A DNA stretch of 34,656 bases. Source: JACRAR01 sp041674465. GTDB lineage: Bacteria > Pseudomonadota > Gammaproteobacteria > Burkholderiales > Rhodocyclaceae. Location: positions 1-34,656 of the forward strand of contig JBAYVV010000027.1 in the NCBI GenBank assembly GCA_041674465.1, read 5' to 3'. Below the pieces are notes generated by a model that was not told where the DNA came from, ran no database searches, and worked only from the letters and a program-made list of their open reading frames with translations. How positions within the stretch are numbered: position 1 is the first letter of the stretch; each line of letters begins with the position of its first letter. Below, one piece after another: positions 16,443 through 23,902 of this stretch. Both the position numbers and the translations under genes were made by a program.

Positions 16443-17606
16443 TTAGCGGAAAACCCAGAATCTGAGGAGTATGGCGGCCAGTCCGGCGCATGTGGCGGAG
16501 AATCCGAACGCCAGCACTGACGATTGTGCCTGCCACAGCCAGCCGAAAATCAGCGAAGCCGGCAGCAGCATCGCGCCACTGACCAGATTGAACCAGCCGA
16601 AAGCGGTTCCGCGTCGTGTCGCCGAGGCGAGGTCGGCCACCAGGGCTTTTTCGACACCCTCGGTCGCCGCCATGAACAGTCCGTAGAAACCGAACAACGC
16701 AAACAGCATCAGACCGTCCTGTGCCAGGGTGCCCATGAGGAAATAAAACAGACCATAGGCGAGATAGCCTCCCACCAAAATGTGCATGCGCCCGAAATGA
16801 TCGGAGAGTGCCGATAGCGGCGTGGAGAACAGCATCGCCACGAACGACACGGCGGCCCAAAGCAGCGGCACCTGCGCCTCGGGCACGCCGAGTTCCCTGG
16901 CGCGCAACAGCAGGAACATGTTCGAGGAATTGCCCAGCGTGAACAAGGCCACCACCGACAGGTAGCGCTTGAATACCGGCGACATGTCGTTCAGGCGCCA
17001 GTCGAAAGGCTGTGCCGGATGCGACGTCGCCGTCATCGGCTCCTGAACCGCAAATGCCAGTGCCAGGCATAACGCTGCCGGCAGGGCGGACCAGAGAAAA
17101 ATGTCGCGCATCGGTACTTGCGCCATCAGCAACCACGCTGCCATCGCCGGACCGATCACCGAGCCGGCATTGTCCATCGCGCGATGCAGGCCGAAAGCCA
17201 GACCGCGCCGCTCGGCCGGAACGCTGCCGGCAAGCAGTGCATCACGCGGGGATGAACGCAGTCCCTTGCCAACCCTGTCTACGAAACGCAGTACCAGCAG
17301 CCCGGGCCAACTTGTGACGAAAGCGATCAGGGGGCGACCCGCACCCGCGAGACCATAGCCGAAAACGATCCACGGCTTGGCGCGGCGAGTGCGATCCATG
17401 ATCACACCCGAAAAAAGTTTGAGCAGGCTCGATGTGGCTTCGGCAATGCCCTCGATCACGCCCAGTGCGCGCGGTCCGGCCATCAGCACGGAAGCAAGGT
17501 AGAGCGGCACCAGGGGATACAGCATCTCCCCGGCCGTATCGTTGACCAGGCTGATCAGGCCGATCAGCCAGACAGTGCGGGGAAGACTGGTGATTGCTTG
17601 CAGCAT
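16443..17606 (-). CDS. MFS transporter
   Basis: A 387-residue major facilitator protein with about twelve hydrophobic segments. The loop motifs GVIMDRTRRAKPW and FVDRVGKGLRSSPRDALLA, and the later LSDHFGRMH, are typical of an MFS subgroup often annotated as drug or metal-tolerance efflux. Proteins with RVGKGLRSSPRDAL are common in bacteria and remain functionally uncharacterised. The ATG at 17606 has only a weak purine stretch (AGGCGG) upstream. It follows the HDOD gene on the same strand after 42 bases and may be cotranscribed. The substrate is unknown. Confidence 0.9.
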   Translation of the reverse strand: MLQAITSLPRTVWLIGLISLVNDTAGEMLYPLVPLYLASVLMAGPRALGVIEGIAEATSSLLKLFSGVIMDRTRRAKPWIVFGYGLAGAGRPLIAFVTSWPGLLVLRFVDRVGKGLRSSPRDALLAGSVPAERRGLAFGLHRAMDNAGSVIGPAMAAWLLMAQVPMRDIFLWSALPAALCLALAFAVQEPMTATSHPAQPFDWRLNDMSPVFKRYLSVVALFTLGNSSNMFLLLRARELGVPEAQVPLLWAAVSFVAMLFSTPLSALSDHFGRMHILVGGYLAYGLFYFLMGTLAQDGLMLFALFGFYGLFMAATEGVEKALVADLASATRRGTAFGWFNLVSGAMLLPASLIFGWLWQAQSSVLAFGFSATCAGLAAILLRFWVFR

Positions 17607-17648
17607 CGCCGCCTGAGCAGGTCTAGTTCCCTACATCAACTGCGGGCA

Positions 17649-18488
17649 CTAGAACTTCAGAGCTCCGGTCAGCGACAGGACTTCTTCGGCCGATTCTTCG
17701 AGAATGCTGGAGAGGGTTTCCTTGCCGATGGCGATCTCTATGCTGCCGGTCATACCCTCGCGTCGGTCGCTACCTCCCAGCTTGTGCAGCGGGGAAGCGA
17801 TCGGGGAGAGTTCCTCGGCCAGCAGCAAAGTATCTCCCAGGGTGCGCGGCGGCAAAGCCAGAAAGCCCTCCCAGAAATACTCGACCGATTCCAAGACCGG
17901 CTTGGGTACCGCCAGCACATTGAGGACGGCGCGGCCTACCGCAACTTCTCCGGACTCGATCCAATCCTCGAAGTTGTCGTCGATGAGACCCGGGAAATCC
18001 TTGGCGCGCGAGAGCAAATAAAATCCGCCCACCTCATGCACGATGCCGGCGAACATTGCGGTCTCCGCGTCGATATGCGTCACCCGCCGGGCAATGACGT
18101 GCGCCAGTGAAGCCACGTGGGCCGTGTGCTCCCAGAGTTGCGTCGCCAACTCCTGCTGCGGCTTGGCAGCCTGGCTGCCGGCCATCTGCCGCGTGACCAG
18201 GGCGGTGGCCAGAGAACGCACGGCACCGAAGCCAAGCCGCTGCACCGAGGTACGCACATCGGTGATCTCGCGTCCGGAACGATTGAAAGCCACGGAATTC
18301 GCCATCGCCACCACACGCGCGGAAAGCAGCGGTTCGGCCTGGACCAGTTTGGCGGCTGTTTCGATATGACAATCGGGGTGATCCAGCGCCTGCCTGACCT
18401 TCATCGCAACCCGGGCGCTGGTGGGGAACGCCAACTCGCCTTTGGCAAGATCGGCGGCAATGGATTTGAAGGCGGCTTGCTTATCCAT
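17649..18488 (-). CDS. HDOD domain signalling protein
   Basis: A 279-residue protein made almost entirely of one HDOD domain, a relative of HD phosphohydrolases that has lost the metal-binding residues and usually acts as a scaffold in signalling. Family features are FPTSARVAMKVRQAL, VQAEPLLSARVVAMANS, the long helix VQRLGFGAVRSLATALV and LWEHTAHVASLAHVIARR, with GIVHEVGGFYLL where the HD pair would be in true hydrolases. I use the ATG at 18488; another lies four codons upstream at 18500. It diverges from cheD, which hints at a link to chemotaxis or motility signalling, but no other che gene is present. Confidence 0.88.
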   Translation of the reverse strand: MDKQAAFKSIAADLAKGELAFPTSARVAMKVRQALDHPDCHIETAAKLVQAEPLLSARVVAMANSVAFNRSGREITDVRTSVQRLGFGAVRSLATALVTRQMAGSQAAKPQQELATQLWEHTAHVASLAHVIARRVTHIDAETAMFAGIVHEVGGFYLLSRAKDFPGLIDDNFEDWIESGEVAVGRAVLNVLAVPKPVLESVEYFWEGFLALPPRTLGDTLLLAEELSPIASPLHKLGGSDRREGMTGSIEIAIGKETLSSILEESAEEVLSLTGALKF

Positions 18489-18583
18489 AGGTGGAATCAT
18501 ACTTGAGAGTTGACGTTGTCGCAGTAGAATGTGAACACGCTATTTGCAGCACGTCAGGCGTTGCCTGGCGTGATCTTGATCCA

Positions 18584-19174
18584 GTGAGCAATCTTTCGCA
18601 ACTTTCAGGCAAGGAATTGGAGCGCATTGCCCGCAACATCAATCCGGGGGGATGGGCGATTGAGTCGGACAAGCCAATTGCCACGCTGCTGGGTTCCTGT
18701 GTCGCAGTCTGTTTGTTCGACCCCAAACTCAGGCTCGGCGGCATGAACCATTTTCTGCTGCCAAGCCGGACCAAAGCCAGCAATTCCGACACGGACGCCA
18801 CCCTCAGTGGTGACTTCGCGATGGAGGTACTGGTGAACGGTCTGCTCAGCAAGGGTGTCAGCAAGAACCGGCTGGTTGCCAAGGCTTTCGGCGGCGGCAC
18901 CATCGTCAGTTTGACCACCATGGCGATCGGCGCGCGCAACGCCGAGTTCGCCCAGGAGTGGCTCGACCGTGAAGGCATCCCGCTGATCGCTTCCGACTTC
19001 AACGGACCCTGGTCACGCAAGGTGGTGTTCCTGCCGGAAAACGGCGACGCCTTCTGCCGGCGACGCCCCACCACCCAAGCCGACGCCGCCGAAGTGGTCA
19101 AGGCCGAAATGGATTACGAAAACTCGCTGGCTTTACCGAAGAAGACCAAGGAAAAGCGGATAGAGTTGTTCTGA
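18584..19174 (+). CDS. cheD: CheD chemoreceptor glutamine deamidase
   Basis: A 196-residue protein that deamidates specific glutamines of methyl-accepting chemotaxis proteins and can bind CheC or CheY. The catalytic cysteine is C39 in TLLGSCVAVCLFD, and the histidine is H56 in GGMNHFLLP; the AFGGGTI stretch follows. The longest open frame starts at 18491, but its first part overlaps the divergent HDOD gene by a few bases and has no family resemblance. I prefer the GTG at 18584, although its ribosome site is weak. No cheA, cheW, cheR, cheB or receptor gene lies in the window, so cheD is isolated from its usual cluster. Confidence 0.88.
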   Translation: MSNLSQLSGKELERIARNINPGGWAIESDKPIATLLGSCVAVCLFDPKLRLGGMNHFLLPSRTKASNSDTDATLSGDFAMEVLVNGLLSKGVSKNRLVAKAFGGGTIVSLTTMAIGARNAEFAQEWLDREGIPLIASDFNGPWSRKVVFLPENGDAFCRRRPTTQADAAEVVKAEMDYENSLALPKKTKEKRIELF

Positions 19175-19195
19175 GGTTGTTTCTGCAACACCTCA
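19172..19195. terminator. Possible bidirectional stem-loop between cheD and the histidine kinase gene
   Basis: TGAGG (19172-19176) pairs with CCTCA (19191-19195), and TTG/CAA inside extends the stem across a two-base bulge. It lies between two convergent stop codons. There is no run of T on either side, so intrinsic termination is doubtful. Confidence 0.3.
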
Positions 19196-20995
19196 TTCCC
19201 GGGCAACTATCAAAGGCGCCGTGATCACGATAACGGTGCCGTTGCCCGGGCTGCTATCGATCTGTACCTTGCCCCCGATGAAATCGATGCGCTCGCGCAC
19301 GCTGAACAAACCATAGCCGACCTTGGCTGAAGGCTGGGAATCCTTGCTCACGGCAAAACCAATGCCGGCGTCGGCCACGCTCAGTACCAGACGATCTTCT
19401 TCGCGTCGCGCTTCAATCTCGGCGCTACCGACCTGGGCATGTTTCGCCACATTGATCAGCAGTTCCCGCGTTGCCCGGAAAATGGTTTTGAGATCATGTT
19501 CGGCAAGCGGCTTGGGCAACCCGTCGTCGCTGACGCGAACGTTGAGCCGGAAGGAACGCAGCATCTCATCTGCGAGCCATTCCAGTGCGGGCGCCAGGCC
19601 CAGCTCTTGCAGTGCCGGCGGACTCAGCTGCAACGACAGCGAGCGCATGGCATGGTTGGCTTCATCCAGCAACGCCTCGATTTCCCTGACTTCGCGCTGC
19701 AACTGAATGCCTGAAGGGTTGTCCTGCGGCGGCAGATCCAGTGCCGAAAGCTTGAGCTTGGCCGCTGCCAGGGTTTGTCCCAGACTATCGTGCAGGTCCT
19801 GTGCAACCAGATGCCTTTCGCGTTCTTCGGCCATGGTCAGCTCAATTGCCATGGTGCGCAACTGGGCGGTTCGTTCGAGTACCTGCCGTTCCAGCAAGTC
19901 GTGTTGCGCCATGCGCTCATCTTCGGCGCGCTTGCTCTCGGCAATGTCCCAGGCCAGGTCGGCAAGTTTGGTGACTGCTTCCAGATCGGCCTGGTCATAA
20001 GGTTTAGCCTTGTTGCCGACCCCAAGGATGGCGACGATCATGGTCTTGCGGAATACCGGTACCACCATTTCGCGCAACACCATGGCATGGCCGGGCGGCA
20101 ATCCGCGCTTGTTAGGTAACGTGGCGTAATCGTTGTGAATCACTGCCTGGCGCTGGCGCACGCATTCCACCCAGACGCCTGCAGCGTCGATGTTGTAATG
20201 GCTGCCTTCGCCCGCAGCCGTGCAGAACTCGCGCGTGGTGCGGGTGGACCAGGCTTGCAGGGACAAGGTTTTCTGATCGGCTTCGAGAAAATGGTAGAAG
20301 CCGATCGGACTGTCGGTCAGTGCGCCGGCCTCATCCAGCGTGGCGCCGAGCAATTCCTTCAGCGTGTGGTTCGCGGCGAAGCGCATGAGCCGCAGGCGGG
20401 CGTCCTGTATCCGCTCGATTCGCTTGCGCTCGCTGATGTCACGGATGAAGGCGTTGAACTCGAGCTTGCCGGACGATCTGACGGGAGTGATCGTGAGTTC
20501 AATCGGGAACTCGTGACCATCGCGGTGCATGGCCCGGACTTCGATCAGATGCTTGAGCAAGGGACCTTCGCCACTGGCCAGATAACGCTTCAAGCCCTGC
20601 AGATGAGTTGCCCTGTGATCAGGCGGAATGATCAGGTTATGCAAGGGCTGACCAAAAGCCTCCGCCTGTGTCCAACCGAAAATCCTGGCTGCTTGAGGAT
20701 TCCAGCCGGTGACGACGCTGTCGGTATCGATCATCACCACGGCATCAAGGGAATTCTCGAGGATGGTTTGCAGCTTGAGCTGGTTTTCCCGCAAGGACAG
20801 CATGAGATCGACCTGCGCCTCCCCAGCACTCCAGCATTCCTGGGGATCCATCTTGAAGCCGCCGCGCTGCGCGATGTGGTAGGCAGCGACCTCGATCATG
20901 TCGTTGCGCTCCTTGGCGCTGGGAACCCAGGCGGCAAAGGCCTCCTGGGCGCGGGCAGCGGACTCGGGGAGAGCGAGATTGCTGTCTTGATCCAT
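19193..20995 (-). CDS. DUF2934-PAS-GAF sensor histidine kinase (HisKA_3 / NarX-LiaS type)
   Basis: A 600-residue cytosolic sensor kinase without transmembrane segments. In order it has a DUF2934-like segment (about 31-62, VAAYHIAQRGGF to CWSAGEAQVD), a PAS domain (72-190), a GAF domain (215-350), a short coiled coil, a HisKA_3 dimerisation domain with the phosphorylated histidine H402 in QDLHDSLGQT, and an HATPase (505-598) with ELLINVAKHA and DAGIGF. Such kinases pair with LuxR-type response regulators, yet none lies nearby, so its partner must be elsewhere. DUF2934 in a histidine kinase is uncommon; the domain is usually found in small stand-alone proteins. A short hairpin overlaps the region before the start codon. 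Confidence 0.9.
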   Translation of the reverse strand: MDQDSNLALPESAARAQEAFAAWVPSAKERNDMIEVAAYHIAQRGGFKMDPQECWSAGEAQVDLMLSLRENQLKLQTILENSLDAVVMIDTDSVVTGWNPQAARIFGWTQAEAFGQPLHNLIIPPDHRATHLQGLKRYLASGEGPLLKHLIEVRAMHRDGHEFPIELTITPVRSSGKLEFNAFIRDISERKRIERIQDARLRLMRFAANHTLKELLGATLDEAGALTDSPIGFYHFLEADQKTLSLQAWSTRTTREFCTAAGEGSHYNIDAAGVWVECVRQRQAVIHNDYATLPNKRGLPPGHAMVLREMVVPVFRKTMIVAILGVGNKAKPYDQADLEAVTKLADLAWDIAESKRAEDERMAQHDLLERQVLERTAQLRTMAIELTMAEERERHLVAQDLHDSLGQTLAAAKLKLSALDLPPQDNPSGIQLQREVREIEALLDEANHAMRSLSLQLSPPALQELGLAPALEWLADEMLRSFRLNVRVSDDGLPKPLAEHDLKTIFRATRELLINVAKHAQVGSAEIEARREEDRLVLSVADAGIGFAVSKDSQPSAKVGYGLFSVRERIDFIGGKVQIDSSPGNGTVIVITAPLIVARE

Positions 20996-21003
20996 TGGAA
21001 CTT

Positions 21004-21019
21004 CCCCATCGGGATGGGG
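21004..21019 (-). promoter_or_regulatory. Hairpin overlapping the ribosome site of the histidine kinase gene
   Basis: CCCCAT (21004-21009) and ATGGGG (21014-21019) are complementary with a four-base loop. On the transcript (minus strand) the 3' arm runs into GGGGAAG, the only ribosome-site candidate, just upstream of the ATG at 20995. Folding could partly mask initiation. The remaining 50 bases up to the PAS gene show nothing further. Confidence 0.35.
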
Positions 21020-21067
21020 GCTCAGATTGCTGGCGGTTTAATTAGTACCCTAGAATCAAATCCGGGT

Positions 21068-21460
21068 CTAGTGCTGAAAAGGCCGAACGATCAACCGCAG
21101 GTCGCCGGAATCCGAGTTGGATAAATCCAGCAGGAACAAATCGCTGGCAAAGCTCTGGCCATTATGCTTCTGCGCCTTGAAGTAGCCGCCGATGCGGCAG
21201 AGAAACAGCAGGCGCGGGTTGAGCTGCCCGTCGCAGACCAGTTCGGTGTCGGCCAATTGCGGCAATAACATGGAGACATGCTGCCAGACCACTTCTCTGC
21301 GTCTGTAGCCGAACAGATTTTCGCTCGCTCCATTGCAGTTGCGGATCATGCCCCTCTGGTCGAGCAACAGCGTTGCCACGCCATCCTCAGCCACGGCAGA
21401 GCTGAGCGGAGCACCTGCGCGGCGAGCTAAACGCTGTTTTGGCTTCTGCAAGGGCATCAT
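21068..21460 (-). CDS. Small PAS domain protein
   Basis: A 130-residue protein, essentially one PAS domain: GVATLLLDQRGMIRNCNGASENLFGYRRREVVWQHVSMLLP is the PAS core as seen in sensor proteins, here quoted in its well-known segments GMIRNCN, LFGYRR and VSMLLP. The C-terminal beta strands (FASDLFLLDL, LRLIVRPF) complete the fold. There is no output domain, so it probably acts by binding a partner; the downstream histidine kinase on the same strand is the obvious candidate. GGAG lies eight bases before the ATG. It has a basic N-terminal tail (KPKQRLARR). The 62-codon frame just upstream is not convincing as a gene. Confidence 0.8.
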   Translation of the reverse strand: MMPLQKPKQRLARRAGAPLSSAVAEDGVATLLLDQRGMIRNCNGASENLFGYRRREVVWQHVSMLLPQLADTELVCDGQLNPRLLFLCRIGGYFKAQKHNGQSFASDLFLLDLSNSDSGDLRLIVRPFQH

Positions 21461-21548
21461 GATTTCTTCTCCACCATTCTGACTTGTTTCGTCATCACTG
21501 CAACAACTCCCAGTGGCGATGAATATATGCGGTCGGCAAGAAACCGGA

Positions 21549-21590
21549 AATACCCTAAAAGCCGTAATTTGTAATACCCAATTACCGGTA
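21549..21590. promoter_or_regulatory. AT-rich intergenic block with two AATACCC boxes and a TACCGGTA palindrome
   Basis: The divergent gap between the PAS gene and the GNAT-carbonic anhydrase gene holds AATACCC twice, 24 bases apart (21549-21555 and 21573-21579), and the perfect palindrome TACCGGTA at 21583-21590. The block is much richer in A+T than the genes around it, as expected of a promoter region. The boxes resemble NarL-type heptamers only loosely, and I do not assign a regulator. Confidence 0.3.
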
Positions 21591-21628
21591 GTGAATTGGA
21601 AAAATCTCGAATAATTTGAGACTTTGGT

Positions 21629-21652
21629 AGGATAGTGCGCAACACCTATCCT
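21629..21652. promoter_or_regulatory. Inverted repeat in the leader of the GNAT-carbonic anhydrase gene
   Basis: AGGATAG (21629-21635) and CTATCCT (21646-21652) are perfect complements separated by ten bases; pairing can extend by GTG/CAC across one bulge. It ends about 20 bases before the ATG at 21674. It may be an operator or an mRNA hairpin. It also covers an alternative GTG start at 21635. Confidence 0.45.
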
Positions 21653-21673
21653 CAGTCTTGCGCCAGACCCGCC

Positions 21674-22822
21674 ATGACCATCACGCTACAGACACTATCT
21701 TCGGCAGACCTTCCCCAACTGAAGCAGGTCCGCCAGTTTTTCCGGAACTATGCAGCATGGCTGGGCGTCGAACTGTGCTTCCAGAATTTCGATCAGGAAA
21801 TGGCCACACTGCCCGGCAGATATGCCGCCCCGCAGGGGCGTCTGTTCTATGCCGAAAACGACGGTGTACCGGCCGGTTGCGTCGGTATCCGGCCGCTCTC
21901 GGAGGGTATCTGTGAACTCAAGCGCCTCTATGTCGTCCCGGAGCAGCGTGGCCGCGGTGTCGGCCGTCACCTGGCGGTTGCGGCGATCCATGCCGCCCGC
22001 GAGATCGGCTATCGCAAGATTCTGCTCGACACCTTGCCGAACATGCGCATTGCCGTGAAGCTTTATCGCGAACTCGGCTTCCAGGAAGCACCGGCGTATT
22101 ACCAGACCTCGCTCGAAGCCACGCAGTTTCTCGCCCTCGACCTGGAAAACTGGTCAGAAGCGCATGCCGGCAACGAAAATCTGCTCCACCTCTTCGACTT
22201 CAATGTCGCCTGGTCGCGCCAGATGACCCAGGTGGATCCGGATTACTTCGAAAAACTATCGCACCTGCAATCCCCCGAATATCTCTGGATCGGCTGTTCA
22301 GACTCACGCGTCCCTGCCAACCAGATCGTCGGCCTGCTGCCCGGCGAAGTGTTCGTCCATCGCAACATCGCCAATGTCGTGGTGCACACCGACCTGAATT
22401 GCCTCTCGGTGATCCAGTTCGCCATCGACGTGCTCAAGGTCAAGCACATCATGATCGTCGGTCACTATGGTTGCGGCGGCGTCAGCGCGGTATTGCACCG
22501 TGAGCGTGTCGGCCTCGCCGACCTTTGGCTGGGCCACGTGCAGGACGTGCATGTCAAACACCAGCCACGCATCGATGCCCTGCCCGAGGTGCAGCAACTG
22601 GACCGTCTCTGCGAACTCAACGTCCTGGAACAAGTGATCAACGTCTGCCGCACCAACATTGCGCTGGACGCCTGGCAGAGGGGGCAGGCCCTGACGATTC
22701 ATGGCTGGATCTACGGCCTCCAGGACGGCCGGCTGCGCGACCTGGGTCTCACGATCAGCGATCCTGGACAAATTCAGGAACGTTACCAGGCCGCACTCGG
22801 ACGGCTTTTGCAAACCGCCTGA
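21674..22822 (+). CDS. GNAT acetyltransferase fused to a beta-class carbonic anhydrase
   Basis: A 382-residue two-domain protein. Residues 1-155 are a GNAT N-acetyltransferase with LKRLYVVPEQRGRGVG, the acetyl-CoA-binding motif A at about 82-97, and a normal C-terminal part (KLYRELGFQEAPAYY). Residues 170-375 are a full beta-carbonic anhydrase close to E. coli Can. The zinc ligands are C208 and D210 in GCSDSR, H264 and C267 in GHYGCGG, and FVHRNIAN and LCELNVLEQV are also present. Both halves look intact and the frame between them is continuous. I take the ATG at 21674; an upstream GTG at 21635 lies inside an inverted repeat. Carbonic anhydrase interconverts CO2 and bicarbonate, useful here for the biotin carboxylases downstream, though that link is inference. 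The target of the acetyltransferase is unknown. Confidence 0.92.
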   Translation: MTITLQTLSSADLPQLKQVRQFFRNYAAWLGVELCFQNFDQEMATLPGRYAAPQGRLFYAENDGVPAGCVGIRPLSEGICELKRLYVVPEQRGRGVGRHLAVAAIHAAREIGYRKILLDTLPNMRIAVKLYRELGFQEAPAYYQTSLEATQFLALDLENWSEAHAGNENLLHLFDFNVAWSRQMTQVDPDYFEKLSHLQSPEYLWIGCSDSRVPANQIVGLLPGEVFVHRNIANVVVHTDLNCLSVIQFAIDVLKVKHIMIVGHYGCGGVSAVLHRERVGLADLWLGHVQDVHVKHQPRIDALPEVQQLDRLCELNVLEQVINVCRTNIALDAWQRGQALTIHGWIYGLQDGRLRDLGLTISDPGQIQERYQAALGRLLQTA

Positions 22823-22863
22823 TGCAAAGGTGTGACAACATCAGTAAACTTCAAGAACTCGAT

Positions 22864-23895
22864 ATGGACTCGAACACACGCCGCCAGATCGCCCACTGGT
22901 TAATGATCTGCTGTGCCATGGTGTTCGCCACGCTGGTCGTGGGTGGCGTGACGCGGCTGACTCACTCCGGTCTTTCCATCGTCGAATGGCAGCCGCTCAT
23001 TGGCGCTCTGCCGCCCTTGAATGCAGCCGAATGGAACGAGGTTTTCCTCAAATACCAGCAGACGCCGGAATTCCTGAAGGTAAATCACGGCATGAATCTG
23101 GATGAATTCAAGACGATCTTCTACTGGGAATACCTGCATCGTCTACTCGGGAGAGGCATCGGGCTGGTTTTCCTGTTGCCCTTTCTCTATTTTCTTTTGC
23201 GCAGGAAAATCGACCGAACGCTTGCGCCAAAACTGATCGGCATGTTCCTGCTCGGCGGATTGCAAGGCGCGATGGGCTGGTACATGGTCAAGAGCGGCCT
23301 GGTGGACGATCCGCGTGTCAGCCAGTACCGGCTCACCGCGCATCTGGGATTGGCCTTCGTCATTTTCGCGGCAATGGCCTGGGTAGCCCTGGGACTGCTG
23401 GCGGAACGAAAGAAATCCCTGGCTTCGGAAAGTCCTGCGTTGCGCGTTGCCCAAGCCCAGGCAAGTGGGCTGCTGCTGCTGGTCTTCGTGATGGTACTAA
23501 GCGGCGGCCTGGTCGCCGGCCTGCATGCCGGTCTGACGTACAACAGCTTTCCGCTGATGCACGGGTATTTCATACCGCCCGACATCTTCATGCTGGAGCC
23601 GAGGTACCTGAATTTCTTCAACAACCCCGGCACGGTGCAATTCGATCACCGGCTGCTCGCCTGGCTGCTGATTATTCTGCTGCCGCTTTTCTGGTTTCGC
23701 ACGCGCAAGCTGTCGCTCACTCCGCGCGCACGAATGGCAACTCATGGTTTGCTGGCTGTCTTCGTGTTGCAGATTGCCCTGGGCATCTCCACCCTGTTAT
23801 TGGTGGTCCCGGTTCATCTTGCCGCAACCCATCAGGCGGGTGCGATGGTGCTGTTTGCCACCTTGCTGTGGCTCAATCACGAATTGCGCGTATGA
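22864..23895 (+). CDS. ctaA: Heme A synthase, COX15/CtaA family
   Basis: A 343-residue integral membrane protein with about eight hydrophobic segments. It converts heme O to heme A for aa3-type cytochrome oxidases. Diagnostic stretches are VVGGVTRLTHSGLSIVEWQP, WEYLHRLLGR, the histidine in TAHLGLAF, VQFDHRLLAW and AATHQAGA, which carry the conserved heme-ligand histidines. The SGLSIVEWQP form is that of the COX15 subgroup seen in alphaproteobacteria and mitochondria. I start it at 22864; an in-frame ATG at 22822 shares a base with the stop of the preceding gene (TGATG), which would couple the two. No cytochrome oxidase, surf1 or ctaB gene is adjacent, so the gene stands apart from its usual cluster. 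Confidence 0.9.
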   Translation: MDSNTRRQIAHWLMICCAMVFATLVVGGVTRLTHSGLSIVEWQPLIGALPPLNAAEWNEVFLKYQQTPEFLKVNHGMNLDEFKTIFYWEYLHRLLGRGIGLVFLLPFLYFLLRRKIDRTLAPKLIGMFLLGGLQGAMGWYMVKSGLVDDPRVSQYRLTAHLGLAFVIFAAMAWVALGLLAERKKSLASESPALRVAQAQASGLLLLVFVMVLSGGLVAGLHAGLTYNSFPLMHGYFIPPDIFMLEPRYLNFFNNPGTVQFDHRLLAWLLIILLPLFWFRTRKLSLTPRARMATHGLLAVFVLQIALGISTLLLVVPVHLAATHQAGAMVLFATLLWLNHELRV

Positions 23896-23902
23896 AGAAC
23901 CG

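Noticed and set aside
21457..21645. A 62-codon minus-strand frame overlapping the PAS gene start by four bases
   Set aside because: It covers the AT-rich divergent promoter block, and the PAS gene has its own good ribosome site. The peptide resembles nothing known to me.
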